A stretch of 64,000 nucleotides of DNA from DASTCZ01 sp963704455 (GTDB taxonomy: Bacteria > Acidobacteriota > Terriglobia > Acidiferrales > UBA7541), in assembly GCA_963704455.1 (NCBI GenBank), contig OY969905.1:620001-684000 (forward strand). Direction: 5' to 3'. This document shows, one piece after another, positions 8,225 through 16,956 of the stretch. The stretch's first letter is position 1. The number at the start of each line of letters is the position of its first letter. The notes beneath the pieces were generated by a model. It was not told the DNA's origin. It did no database searches and saw only the letters and a list, made by a program, of their open reading frames with translations. Position numbers and translations under genes: made by a program.

Positions 8225-8656
8225 CTAATTCTTGCCGAGGCGTGATTCGAGCGCGTCCGCGGTGTCGTAAATCGCGCGCAGCGGCACCCAAACGTGCACA
8301 TGCTCTTCAGGCGATTCCGAGTCAATGTCCAGCCCATCGCCAACCTTCGCGATGCGAACGTGGTCTTTCTGGTCCATGACCTCGACGAGAAGCGTGTCGG
8401 GGAGTTTCGCCAGCTCCGCCGCAGTGATGTGTAGCGCGGGCAGCGCCGCGCGAAAGTCGCGCTCGGCGTTGCGCAGGTGCCCAAGGGGCACGAGATGTGC
8501 AGCGAGCGGTCCAAGCTCGGCTGGGAGGATCAAATGCACATTCTTGCCGCCTTCGCGCGATTCCTCGACCCGCACGTGGACAAAGCCGTCCTGGCAAATG
8601 TAGGCCGTGCCCATTCCAGTGACCACCAAGAATCCCATCGCGATCTTTGCGAGCAT
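8225..8656 (-). CDS. Secreted HVRV-motif protein, paralogue A
   Basis: A 143-residue exported protein of unknown function. After a signal peptide (AKIAMGFLVVTGMGTAYI) it has the order FVHVRVEE, VHLILPAEL, LLVEVMDQKDHVRIAK, HVHVWVPLRAIYDTADAL. The same blocks appear in the neighbouring gene upstream, so the two are tandem paralogues. The start at 8656 follows a GGAG site; the longer frame reading back to 8800 has no site and a non-signal-like leader. Acidobacterial genomes often carry such genes next to stress-response regulators, but none is present here. I do not know the function. Confidence 0.65.
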   Translation of the reverse strand: MLAKIAMGFLVVTGMGTAYICQDGFVHVRVEESREGGKNVHLILPAELGPLAAHLVPLGHLRNAERDFRAALPALHITAAELAKLPDTLLVEVMDQKDHVRIAKVGDGLDIDSESPEEHVHVWVPLRAIYDTADALESRLGKN

Positions 8657-8765
8657 TTTATTCTCCGATTCGGCGCTGCCCTGGGCGGCGCCAGCCTCCG
8701 AACAGCACCGCCCCCATTTCAATTTGCAAAATATTTGGCCGGTCCACCGCCTGGATGCATGCGAC

Positions 8766-9362
8766 TCAATCCTGGGTATTCTTTGAATTGAGCCAAACAT
8801 GCACGGTCTGGTGGCCGTCGTTCACGAAGACGAGATCCGTATCGCCATGCGCAGCCATTGCGCGGAGGCCGGCAGCAACATCGAGATCTTGTCCGCCGGC
8901 TGCGACCATCGCGTCCACAACCGTGAGTGGCACGCGAACTTCCACCGTATGATGATCCGAAGAGTCTGTTTTGGTCGCATGCACGACCAAAAATCCCTTT
9001 TCCTTGGCAACACGGACGTCATCCCCTTGTTTCTTCACGGTGACGAATTCTCCGTCGGGTGCGTTGCGCACTGCGTCGAGGATGGCGCGGAGGTCCACTC
9101 CATTCAGATCGCCATGGCCAAGATTGATGTGGCCGTGATGGAGCTGGTCGTGGTCCACATTGGCGACGATCATTGCCACGAGTGATACCGGCAGATTCAC
9201 GCGCGCCATTTCGGATTTGCCGTCGGTGCTGTCCACACGCACGTGCAGCCAGCGTTCGCTCTGCGGCGCTTGTGCGCGAACAATGGCGGAAACCACCAGC
9301 GCTGCCGCAAAAAGAGCCAAGACGCCAAAGGCCAGTCGCTTCAAAGAAGATCGAAGATTCAT
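8766..9362 (-). CDS. Secreted HVRV-motif protein, paralogue B
   Basis: A 198-residue exported protein, the longer member of a tandem paralogous pair. A signal peptide (LAFGVLALFAAALVVSAIV) precedes WLHVRVDS, ARVNLPVSL, a His/Asp/Gly-rich insert (DHDQLHHGHINLGHGDLN) absent from its partner, then VTVKKQGDDVRVAKE and VEVRVPLTVVDAMV. The His-rich insert could bind metal, which is inference. The ATG at 9362 is chosen because a purine-rich GGGAGGGGG site precedes it. It is the first gene of the pair; its partner begins 109 bases downstream. Confidence 0.68.
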   Translation of the reverse strand: MNLRSSLKRLAFGVLALFAAALVVSAIVRAQAPQSERWLHVRVDSTDGKSEMARVNLPVSLVAMIVANVDHDQLHHGHINLGHGDLNGVDLRAILDAVRNAPDGEFVTVKKQGDDVRVAKEKGFLVVHATKTDSSDHHTVEVRVPLTVVDAMVAAGGQDLDVAAGLRAMAAHGDTDLVFVNDGHQTVHVWLNSKNTQD

Positions 9363-9551
9363 TGATTGCCCCCTCCCCGGGGGCTTGTCTCTTAATACGC
9401 AGGAGATGGCCCAAAAGTTCCAGGACATATTCCGCTGATGGTCGAACGCACGGTGGGGCCGGAGTCAGACACAAGCATTCGGATGCTTTTGCGGCTTCAA
9501 GGGTTTTCCTGAAGGGTTCCGAAGAAGCTTGGAGGCGCTCGCAACCTAGTG

Positions 9552-11912
9552 TCAGGGTTTTTCCGGCTTCAGGATGAGGACGGCAAGTGGCGGCACGCGC
9601 AGTTTGATGGAATGCTCGCGGCCAAGCCACGGAATTTGGTCGGAGGCAACAGTGCCGAGGTTTCCGATATTCGTGCCGCCGTAAGCGGCGGAATCCGTAT
9701 TCAGGATTTCGCGGAATCGCCCGGCCCGGGGGACGCCGATGCGGTAATTTTCGCGCGGCACGGGAGTAAGATTGGCGAGAACGATTACGTAGTCTTTTGG
9801 ATCGCTTGCGCTCCGCAGGAACGAAAGGACGCTCGAGTCGGCGTCATTTGCATCCAGCCATTCAAAGCCGTGCCAGTCGAAATCCACCTCGTGCAGCGCG
9901 GGCTCGGCGCGGTAGACGCGGTTGAGATCGGCGACAAGTTTCTGCACGCCACGGTGCGGGGCGAATTCCAGCAGATGCCAGTCGAGCGAAGTGTCAAAGT
10001 CCCACTCATCGCGCTGAGCGATTTCCCCACCCATGAATAGCAACTTCTTCCCGGGGTGTGCGTACTGATAGGCGAAGAGCAACCGCAGATTGGCGAACTT
10101 CTGCCATTCGTCGCCGGGCATCCTGTGAAGCAGAGAACGCTTGCCGTGCACCACTTCGTCATGCGAAAGCGGCAGGACGAAATTCTCGTTAAAGGCGTAG
10201 AGCATCGAGAAGGTGAGCTCGTTGTGGTGAAACTTTCGATTGATGGGGTCTTCGGCGAAATAGCGCAGCGTGTCATTCATCCAACCGAGGTTCCATTTCA
10301 AGGTGAAGCCGAGCCCGCCCGTGTAAGTTGGGCGCGATACGCCGGGCCACGCCGTGGATTCTTCCGCCACCACCATCGCACCGGGGAATCGCGCGTGAAC
10401 AAGTTCGTTGAGTCGCTTGAGAAACGCGATTGCGGGGAGGTTCTCGCGCCCGCCGTATTCGTTCGGGAGCCACTCTCCTTTTTTGCGCGAGTAATCCAGG
10501 TAGAGCATCGAGGCCACCGCGTCCACGCGCAGGCCGTCCAAATGGAATTTGTCGATCCAGTAGAGCGCGTTCGAGATGAGAAAGTTTTGCACCTCGGTGC
10601 GGCTGTAATTGAATACAAGCGTGCCCCAATCCGGATGGCGGCCCTGGCGCGGGTCGGCGTGCTCGTAAAGGTGGGTGCCGTCGAAAAGGCCGAGCCCGTG
10701 CGCATCCGAAGGAAAATGCGCGGGAGTCCAATCGAGCAGCACGCCGAGCTCTTCCTGATGGCAGCGATCAATGAAGTACATCAGGTCGTGCGGAGTTCCG
10801 TAGCGGCTGGTGGGCGCGAAGTAACCGATGGTCTGGTAGCCCCAGGACGCGTCAAACGGATACTCCATGATCGGCAGCAGCTCGATGTGCGTGAAGCCCA
10901 GTTGCTTCACGTATGGGATGAGTTGATCGGCAAGTTCGCGGTAGGTGAGCCAGCGATTTCTCTCTTCCACTCTGCGGCGCCACGAGCCGGCGTGCACTTC
11001 GTAAGCAGAAACGGGCGAGGCGAGCCAGTCGCGTTTCGTGCGCGCAGCGAGCCACGCGTCATCGCACCAGGAATATCCGGCAAGATCAAAGACAATGGAG
11101 CCCGAGCGCGGGCGCAGCTCCGCAAAAGTTGCGTAGGGATCGGCCTTTAGAATCGGCGCTGCTGAGCCGCGCGGGCGGATCTCGTATTTGTAAATGGAAC
11201 CGGGAGTGGCGTCCGGAAGAAATATCTCCCACACGCCCGATTGTCCGCGGGGACGCATCGCACTGACGCGGCCGTCCCATTGATTGAAATCGCCCACCAC
11301 ACTCGCGCGAAGCGCATTCGGCGCCCAGACGGCGAAATTAACTCCTCGCACGCCGGCAACCTCGCGGGGATGCGCGCCGAGCTTTGCATACTTCTCGTAG
11401 TGCGTGCCCTCGCCCATCAAGTGCAAATCGAAATCGGTGAGCAGGGGAGGGAAGTTGTAGGGGTCCTGTACTTCGCGCGTCACTCCATTCGGTGTGCGCA
11501 CAACAAATTTATATCCGCCGGGAATTGCGCGGGCTGCGGCAGGCGCAGGAAGTATCGCCTCATATATTCCGGAAGAATGGATGCGTTGCGCTGGGAATCC
11601 CGCGGCGAGAATTTCACCAGTGGCCGCGACACCTTGAGGTTGGAGCACCACAAGTACAGATTCCGCATCCGGAAAGAACGCGCGAATTGCGAGGCCGCTG
11701 CCCCTGGATTTGTGAACGGGATGCGGCCCGAGCACGGAGTAGGGGTCGCTGAATTCAGCGCAAGCCAGGAGATCCAATGATTGGCGAAAGGAATCTTGTG
11801 TGGGCGAAGTTTTGGACGAAGGTGCGGGCGAAGCACCGGGCGAAGTCGCGCGAGGTTGCGAGGCTGTTTTCTCGCTGGACTGCGGTGTCTGTGGATGTTC
11901 CGGTTTCGCCAC
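9552..11912 (-). CDS. glgB: 1,4-alpha-glucan branching enzyme
   Basis: A 786-residue GH13 enzyme that cuts alpha-1,4 glucan chains and rejoins them as alpha-1,6 branches in glycogen synthesis. An N-terminal Pro/Ser/Thr-rich extension of about 45 residues is followed by two carbohydrate-binding modules, the (beta/alpha)8 domain and a C-terminal beta domain. Catalytic-site signatures are GLRVDAVASMLY (nucleophile Asp), AEESTAWP (acid/base Glu) and LSHDEVVHGKRSLL (transition-state Asp). The size fits the two-module class of bacterial GlgB. No other glycogen gene is adjacent. The 5' low-complexity extension is unusual and may be dispensable, or translation may begin further inside. Confidence 0.96.
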   Translation of the reverse strand: MAKPEHPQTPQSSEKTASQPRATSPGASPAPSSKTSPTQDSFRQSLDLLACAEFSDPYSVLGPHPVHKSRGSGLAIRAFFPDAESVLVVLQPQGVAATGEILAAGFPAQRIHSSGIYEAILPAPAAARAIPGGYKFVVRTPNGVTREVQDPYNFPPLLTDFDLHLMGEGTHYEKYAKLGAHPREVAGVRGVNFAVWAPNALRASVVGDFNQWDGRVSAMRPRGQSGVWEIFLPDATPGSIYKYEIRPRGSAAPILKADPYATFAELRPRSGSIVFDLAGYSWCDDAWLAARTKRDWLASPVSAYEVHAGSWRRRVEERNRWLTYRELADQLIPYVKQLGFTHIELLPIMEYPFDASWGYQTIGYFAPTSRYGTPHDLMYFIDRCHQEELGVLLDWTPAHFPSDAHGLGLFDGTHLYEHADPRQGRHPDWGTLVFNYSRTEVQNFLISNALYWIDKFHLDGLRVDAVASMLYLDYSRKKGEWLPNEYGGRENLPAIAFLKRLNELVHARFPGAMVVAEESTAWPGVSRPTYTGGLGFTLKWNLGWMNDTLRYFAEDPINRKFHHNELTFSMLYAFNENFVLPLSHDEVVHGKRSLLHRMPGDEWQKFANLRLLFAYQYAHPGKKLLFMGGEIAQRDEWDFDTSLDWHLLEFAPHRGVQKLVADLNRVYRAEPALHEVDFDWHGFEWLDANDADSSVLSFLRSASDPKDYVIVLANLTPVPRENYRIGVPRAGRFREILNTDSAAYGGTNIGNLGTVASDQIPWLGREHSIKLRVPPLAVLILKPEKP

Positions 11913-12179
11913 TCGTTTTGCTTTCTCCGGGCGCTCGAATGTAATCAGTCATTCTATTGTATAGGCTGGCGAGATACCTGAGAAATCGGAGGCTTGCCAT
12001 TCAATGGCCACTTCCGTGGGGAATCATTTTGAAAATCCAGCGAATCAGGCTAAATTGCATCGCTGAAATGCATCCCGGAAATGTAATGTTGTATTGAAGG
12101 ATTCACAACGACGCGTGCCGGTTTGTCTGATGATGCGAGATATCGCCCTTAACACCGCGAGGAGGAATTTCACAAAGCC

Positions 12180-13928
12180 ATGCGATCACGCACAATCCGT
12201 TTTTTTTGTTTTGGAATGTCAATTCTTGCGGTGCTCGCAATGATTGGCCAGCGGGGTGGCGCTCAAAATCCGCCGCAGGCGCCGCCGGCTGCTCTGACGG
12301 ACCGGCCGCAAGCGCGCTCGATGGTCATCACACAGGACGGCATCGTGGCCGCGGAATCTCCGCTGGCCGCGCAGGCAGGTGTCGCCATGATGCGAAGCGG
12401 TGGAAACGCGATTGACGCCGCGATTGCCGCGAATGCAGTGATGGGCGTGGTCGCGCCGATGTCGAATGGAATTGGCGGCGATCTGTTCGTAATTTATTAC
12501 GAAGCGAAAACCGGCAAGCTCTACGGATTGAATGCGAGCGGGCCCGCGCCCGCTGCTCTCAATGCGCAGCTACTGCGAGGCAAGGGAATCGTATCCATGC
12601 CCCAGCGCGGGATCTATTCCGTCACCGTTCCCGGGGCTGTGGACGGCTGGCAAAAGCTCCTCGACAAATTCGGCACGAAGAAGTTCTCTGAAGTCCTTGC
12701 CCCAGCAATCCACGTAGCCGAGCAGGGCTTCAACGTTTCGGAGTGGGTCGCGAATACTTGGGCTGTTCCTGCAGGCTTGGAGGTTCTGCGAAAGGACGAC
12801 GAGGCGTCGCACGTTTACCTCTACAACGACCAGCCCATGCACGTGGGGCAACTATTCAAGAATCCGGATTTGGCATGGTCACTCCGCCAGATCGCCACGG
12901 GCGGGCGCGACGCCTATTACAAAGGTGAAATCGCCAAGCGCATTGTGCAGACATCCGCGAAGCATGACGGCGTGATGACATTCGACGATCTCGCGCAATA
13001 TTCCAGCGAATGGGTCGAGCCGCTTTCGACGACTTATCGCGGATGGACTGTGTATGAATTGCCCCCTAACGGGCAGGGCATCGCCGCGCTTGAAATGTTA
13101 AACATAATGGAGACGTTTCCCATTGGCGGACCCGATTTTGCCTTCAACCAAACGCGCACCTTGCACATGATGATCGAAGCCAAGAAACTCGCCTATGCCG
13201 ACCTCCAGCACTACATCGGCGAGCCGCGCAACAATCCGGACGTAATGAAGGCCGCGATGGGAATGCTGGCGAAGCCTTATGCCGCGGAGCGCGCGAAACT
13301 AATTGATATGGACAAGGCGAATTGCGCGGTGCCTGCCGGCCCTGTGCTGCCTCCTGCAGGCGACACCATTTACCTGAGCACCGTGGATCGCGACGGCAAC
13401 ATGGTCTCCCTGATTCAGAGCAATTACGAAGGCTTCGGTTCCGGACTCGTCGCGCAGGGCACGGGATTCGTTCTCCATGACCGCGGGGGCCTCTTCAGCC
13501 TTGACGACAAATCGCCGAATGTTCTTGCAGGCGGCAAGCGTCCGCTCCACACCATTATCCCGGCATTTATGGAGCATGAGAACGTGCGCATCGCCTTCGG
13601 CATCATGGGTGGCTGGAACCAGGCGCAGGCCCACGCGCAATATGTTTCGCACGTCGTGGATTTCAAGCAGAACATCCAGCTTGCGATGGAGGCTGCGCGC
13701 TTCACCATGGCCAAGTTTACCGGTTGCGAACTCGACTTGGAGAACCGCATCCCCGGCAATGTCCGCGCCGAGCTGGAGGCAAAGGGCCACGTCCTGAAAA
13801 TGCACAACGGTTACTCAAATACATTCGGCGGGGGCCAGGCCGTAATGCGTGATTTCACGGCCAATGTCAACTACGGAGCTTCCGATCCGCGTAAGGATGG
13901 AGCGGCAATTCCTGAGCTTCCGTTTTAG
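12180..13928 (+). CDS. ggt: Gamma-glutamyltransferase
   Basis: A 582-residue exported Ntn hydrolase that cleaves the gamma-glutamyl bond of glutathione and related compounds. A signal peptide of about 28 residues leads into the large subunit (GGNAIDAAIAANAVMGVV, SNGIGGDLFVIYY). Self-cleavage is expected before Thr396 in GDTIYLSTVDRDGN, which would become the N-terminal nucleophile of the small subunit. The small subunit is about 187 residues, as usual. GAGGAGG precedes the ATG. It is transcribed divergently from glgB across 267 bases that must hold both promoters. Gamma-glutamyl versus cephalosporin-acylase-like activity cannot be separated here. Confidence 0.93.
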   Translation: MRSRTIRFFCFGMSILAVLAMIGQRGGAQNPPQAPPAALTDRPQARSMVITQDGIVAAESPLAAQAGVAMMRSGGNAIDAAIAANAVMGVVAPMSNGIGGDLFVIYYEAKTGKLYGLNASGPAPAALNAQLLRGKGIVSMPQRGIYSVTVPGAVDGWQKLLDKFGTKKFSEVLAPAIHVAEQGFNVSEWVANTWAVPAGLEVLRKDDEASHVYLYNDQPMHVGQLFKNPDLAWSLRQIATGGRDAYYKGEIAKRIVQTSAKHDGVMTFDDLAQYSSEWVEPLSTTYRGWTVYELPPNGQGIAALEMLNIMETFPIGGPDFAFNQTRTLHMMIEAKKLAYADLQHYIGEPRNNPDVMKAAMGMLAKPYAAERAKLIDMDKANCAVPAGPVLPPAGDTIYLSTVDRDGNMVSLIQSNYEGFGSGLVAQGTGFVLHDRGGLFSLDDKSPNVLAGGKRPLHTIIPAFMEHENVRIAFGIMGGWNQAQAHAQYVSHVVDFKQNIQLAMEAARFTMAKFTGCELDLENRIPGNVRAELEAKGHVLKMHNGYSNTFGGGQAVMRDFTANVNYGASDPRKDGAAIPELPF

Positions 13929-14137
13929 GCTCAGTGTCAAATTGCTACGCTTGCAGTAAAAAATTCGCGCATGAACATGGTGTTGCCATCGTGGAAACAA
14001 ATCACATTCTCTAAATCTCACAAGTACTTGCGTTGCTACGCTTTAGGTGCCCGCCTTTAATCCACTTTGTTGTTGTATTGGCCCTATTCTTGCATTTCAA
14101 AGTACCGTTGCTCGCTGTGTCGCATTGAGGGGGCTAA

Positions 14138-14401
14138 ATGTACTCGATGGTTGACATTAATTTGGAGCAGTTGGGAGAAGAAAGACTCTGGACGGCGGTA
14201 ATCGCGCGCGCCGTCTCGGAATGGGTTTCGGGGCCGCTCCGATCGCAACGCGAAGCTGAGAATTATCTATTCAACGACGAAAAGGATTTTCCGAAGGTCT
14301 GCCTGGCCGCCGGCCTTGACGCGCAAAGACTAAGGACGAAGTTGCGCAAACTGAAGGTATCTGGCGCCGGCCCGTCACCGACCCCCGTGATGCACGGTTA
14401 A
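14138..14401 (+). CDS. Small protein of unknown function
   Basis: An 87-residue, probably helical, cytosolic protein with a purine-rich GAGGGGG site before its ATG. The core REAENYLFNDEKDFPKVCLAAGLDAQRLRTKLRKL resembles small proteins in proteobacterial genomes and phages in which a YLF-D-FxxVCxLAGLDxxRLR pattern looks like a helical DNA- or RNA-binding unit; that comparison is from memory and weak. The gene converges on the diguanylate cyclase gene, the two stop codons sharing the four bases TTAA at 14398-14401. Confidence 0.65.
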   Translation: MYSMVDINLEQLGEERLWTAVIARAVSEWVSGPLRSQREAENYLFNDEKDFPKVCLAAGLDAQRLRTKLRKLKVSGAGPSPTPVMHG

Positions 14402-15720
14402 TTCGCTTTGTTGGCTGGTTTTGAAGTTTCCCTCGACGGTGTCCCTTCCGGTTTTGTTCGTGCTTTCATTTCATAAAGCGCCTTGTCGGCAGCATCGAGC
14501 AATTGCTCGACGGTAACCCCGCTCTTCGGGAACGCCGCCACACCAATGCTCACGCTGAGACGCGGCTCCGTCGGGTCTTCTTTTAATCGCGCCCGAATGC
14601 GGGCAGCCACGCGAAATGCGGCGGCTTTGTCCGTCTCCGGAAGCACCAGCGCGAATTCGTCTCCGCCATACCTCGCCGCAACGTCTATCGAGCGGCAATG
14701 CAGCCGCAATACCTCTGCGATACGGCAAAGAGCCTTGCTTCCCTCCAGATGTCCATAGCGGTCATTGATCGTCTTTAATTTATCGAGATCCATCAGCAGT
14801 ATCGCAAACGTCCTGTGCGTCCTGCCCGACCGTTCGATTTCGGCTTGCAATACATCCACGAGCCTCCGGTAATTGGCGAGACCTGTGAGGCTGTCACTTG
14901 TGGCGAGATCTTGCGACCGGCTGAATAGGCGCGAGTTGTCGACCAATGTTGCGCCGAGAAGCACAGCAAAGCTCGAGACGTGCAGTAGTTGCGCGGCAGA
15001 TGCAGGCGCGTCAAGAAGTCGCACCGATTGCGACGCGAGGAGTTGACAGGCGGCGTTCATCACCGCCGTCCAGATAAGTGCGTAGTCGAATGCCGAGCGG
15101 AACCGCTCGCGCCCACGCCTCAAACGTACCGTTGCCAGAATGTACAGGCCGGCAGGGAGCAAGTCCCACGGGCGCGGCAGAAACCGGCTGTGCGGATGAA
15201 TGGGCGGCTCGTGCGGAAATGCCAGGAAACCGACGGTAATCAGATATCCGGCCACGGCAACAATCGCCAGCGTCGCCAGCACGTCACGATTCGGATCGCG
15301 CGGACGCGGCAAGCGCTTCTCGACGGCGTAGGCGGAGAGCACGAGGCAAGCAAGAAGCGTTTGCGCCACCATCCAAGTGAGAGGAACGCGGAGCTGTGCG
15401 GGGCCGTCGGCAAGGTGGTGGTAAATTTCGGCCACGCCCCCGAGTTGAATCAGGCCGAGGATGATAAATCCCAGCCCGAGCAGCAACGCGCCGCGGTCGC
15501 GCGTGCCCCGGAAGCGTACGAGTACGTTTGCGGCGATCGTGAAGCTCAGAAACGACGAGATGACTTGGGTAGCTGACCACAGAAATGGGTCAATTGAGAA
15601 ATCCAGCGCGCGGAGAAAATATCCGGCTGCGAGAACCACAAGACATAGCAGCGCGTACACTGCCGCGATTCGCGCAGCGCGGCGCACTTCCGAGAAGGAT
15701 TTGAGTACTAGCACATTCAT
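14398..15720 (-). CDS. Membrane-bound diguanylate cyclase (GGDEF)
   Basis: A 440-residue protein that makes the second messenger cyclic di-GMP from two GTP. Residues 15-260 form about eight membrane helices, a MASE-like sensor module of unknown ligand. The C-terminal GGDEF domain has an intact active-site motif GGDEF at 352-356 and an inhibitory-site R-x-x-D (RSID, 343-346), so the enzyme should be active and subject to product inhibition. The last 20 residues are Lys/Pro/Ser-rich. No EAL or PilZ gene is adjacent. Its start lies only 137 bases from the tRNA gene, in opposite orientation. Confidence 0.92.
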   Translation of the reverse strand: MNVLVLKSFSEVRRAARIAAVYALLCLVVLAAGYFLRALDFSIDPFLWSATQVISSFLSFTIAANVLVRFRGTRDRGALLLGLGFIILGLIQLGGVAEIYHHLADGPAQLRVPLTWMVAQTLLACLVLSAYAVEKRLPRPRDPNRDVLATLAIVAVAGYLITVGFLAFPHEPPIHPHSRFLPRPWDLLPAGLYILATVRLRRGRERFRSAFDYALIWTAVMNAACQLLASQSVRLLDAPASAAQLLHVSSFAVLLGATLVDNSRLFSRSQDLATSDSLTGLANYRRLVDVLQAEIERSGRTHRTFAILLMDLDKLKTINDRYGHLEGSKALCRIAEVLRLHCRSIDVAARYGGDEFALVLPETDKAAAFRVAARIRARLKEDPTEPRLSVSIGVAAFPKSGVTVEQLLDAADKALYEMKARTKPEGTPSRETSKPANKAN

Positions 15721-15823
15721 CGTGCTGGGGTATTTCTATTTTGAGGCATCTGGAGGGAGAAGCCTGCCTGTCCTTCAGCACAGAAAAAGGTCAGCAGTGT
15801 GGATGGCCCCATTATCGCCCCGT

Positions 15824-15852
15824 TTGACGCATCCCCACCCATCCGCTATGAT
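15824..15852 (+). promoter_or_regulatory. Sigma70-type promoter of the initiator tRNA
   Basis: TTGACG (15824-15829) and TATGAT (15847-15852) are separated by exactly 17 bases, close to the consensus for the housekeeping sigma factor. The tRNA begins five bases after the -10 hexamer, so the transcript should start at or within a few bases of the mature 5' end. Confidence 0.8.
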
Positions 15853-15857
15853 TCTTA

Positions 15858-15934
<77 letters not shown>

Positions 15935-15949
15935 TTATGAGATTCCAAG

Positions 15950-15980
15950 GGCCGCGCTAATGACGCGGCCTTTTCCTTTT
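15950..15980 (+). terminator. Rho-independent terminator of tRNA-fMet
   Basis: A perfect seven-base-pair stem, GGCCGCG/CGCGGCC (15950-15956 and 15964-15970), with loop CTAATGA is followed by TTTTCCTTTT. It lies 15 bases after the encoded CCA. Confidence 0.88.
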
Positions 15981-16044
15981 TATGGGGTTTACTGCAGAAC
16001 TTACGCAATCGGATGGGTCAGAAGGTGAGTAGAGAAACTTGTGC

Positions 16045-16455
16045 TCACCACGAACTGTAAGGCGTATTCGTAGTCGGCGAAATCGCTTGCGATGCGGAAT
16101 GCACACCGGTAATTCCATTTGAAGTCTGGTCTGGGCTTATGTAAACGTCATCCATTTCGGGCACCCAATCTGCCTTTTGCGTGATGGGGTCTATTGGGAG
16201 TTCGTTCCCGTGAAGGTAATCCTTCAAAAGGTCATTCAGGGATTGTGGCGCGGCCAGTTTGTCCATCGTATAGTGTTCGATTGCATCATTGATTGCTCGC
16301 AGGTTTGTTTTCAGCACGGCTTCGCGCGCAGTTAATACAGACCGCTGGTATTTCACCGCTGCCATCCCCAGTAAAATCAGGATGATGGCCATTACTACCA
16401 TCAGCTCGAGCAGAGTAAATCCGCGCTGCAGTTTCCGATTCTTACCAGTCCGCAT
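16045..16455 (-). CDS. Type II secretion/type IV pilus-like pseudopilin 2
   Basis: A 136-residue prepilin-like protein. A short basic leader ends at QRG and is followed by FTLLELMVVMAIILILLGMA, the classic type III signal cut by prepilin peptidase before Phe and N-methylated there. The soluble part resembles GspG (KAD-WVPEMDDVYISPD, then a Ser/Thr-rich end). The start at 16455 overlaps the preceding pseudopilin gene by 14 bases, placing the prepilin leader at the very N-terminus; an in-frame upstream extension to 16572 would bury it. It is the last gene of the secretin-pseudopilin-pseudopilin operon. Confidence 0.88.
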   Translation of the reverse strand: MRTGKNRKLQRGFTLLELMVVMAIILILLGMAAVKYQRSVLTAREAVLKTNLRAINDAIEHYTMDKLAAPQSLNDLLKDYLHGNELPIDPITQKADWVPEMDDVYISPDQTSNGITGVHSASQAISPTTNTPYSSW

Positions 16456-16945
16456 ATTTCGTCCCGTCCAATGCAATTCCTTGCGACAGCGAATAGACTT
16501 CAAACACGTTCTTGCCGTTCCACGAAGACGAATCAGGATCGTCCTGCACCGCCCGTTTTCCCCACTCGGCACGGCCCGTCATCGGGTCCACGGGAATCTT
16601 GCTCAGAAAGCGGACGGTCTCGCCCGTTACCGTGCCGCCGGAATTGTTTCCACCGCTACCCATTTGTACTCCCTTTACAAGCGTATCCAGATCCGGCGGG
16701 TACTTGTACGTTCCCACCTCGACCTTGATTAGCCCCCGATCGGCGGCGTCGTAGTACCGGTCAATCGCGTCGCGCATCTGGCGCAAAGCGCGGCGGAGTT
16801 CAATTTCTTTCTCGCGCCGAATCTGAACGCGCAAGATCGGCACTGCAGCTCCGGCGAGCACCATCAGTATGCCTGTGGCCAGGATCAATTCGAGCAGTGT
16901 CATCCCGGCGGCGGAGGTTGCAGTTTTGCGAACGCGGAGCATCAT
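16442..16945 (-). CDS. Type II secretion/type IV pilus-like pseudopilin 1
   Basis: A 167-residue prepilin-like protein with cleavage expected in SAAG-MTLLELILATGIL, which leaves Met as first mature residue and keeps the Glu5 equivalent. A membrane helix to about residue 40 is followed by an amphipathic helix (REKEIELRRALRQMRDAIDRYY) and a GspG-like region: KYPPDLDTLVKG, then IPVDPMTGRAEWG, the pattern that forms the calcium loop in major pseudopilins. It begins 11 bases after the secretin gene and overlaps the next gene by 14 bases. Confidence 0.9.
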   Translation of the reverse strand: MMLRVRKTATSAAGMTLLELILATGILMVLAGAAVPILRVQIRREKEIELRRALRQMRDAIDRYYDAADRGLIKVEVGTYKYPPDLDTLVKGVQMGSGGNNSGGTVTGETVRFLSKIPVDPMTGRAEWGKRAVQDDPDSSSWNGKNVFEVYSLSQGIALDGTKYADW

Positions 16946-16956
16946 GATTTCCGGAC

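Noticed and set aside
9019..9630. 203-codon minus-strand frame overlapping paralogue B and its upstream gap
   Set aside because: It is the shadow of the paralogue B frame; its product is Arg/Cys/His-rich with no family pattern, and paralogue B has a signal peptide and a ribosome site.
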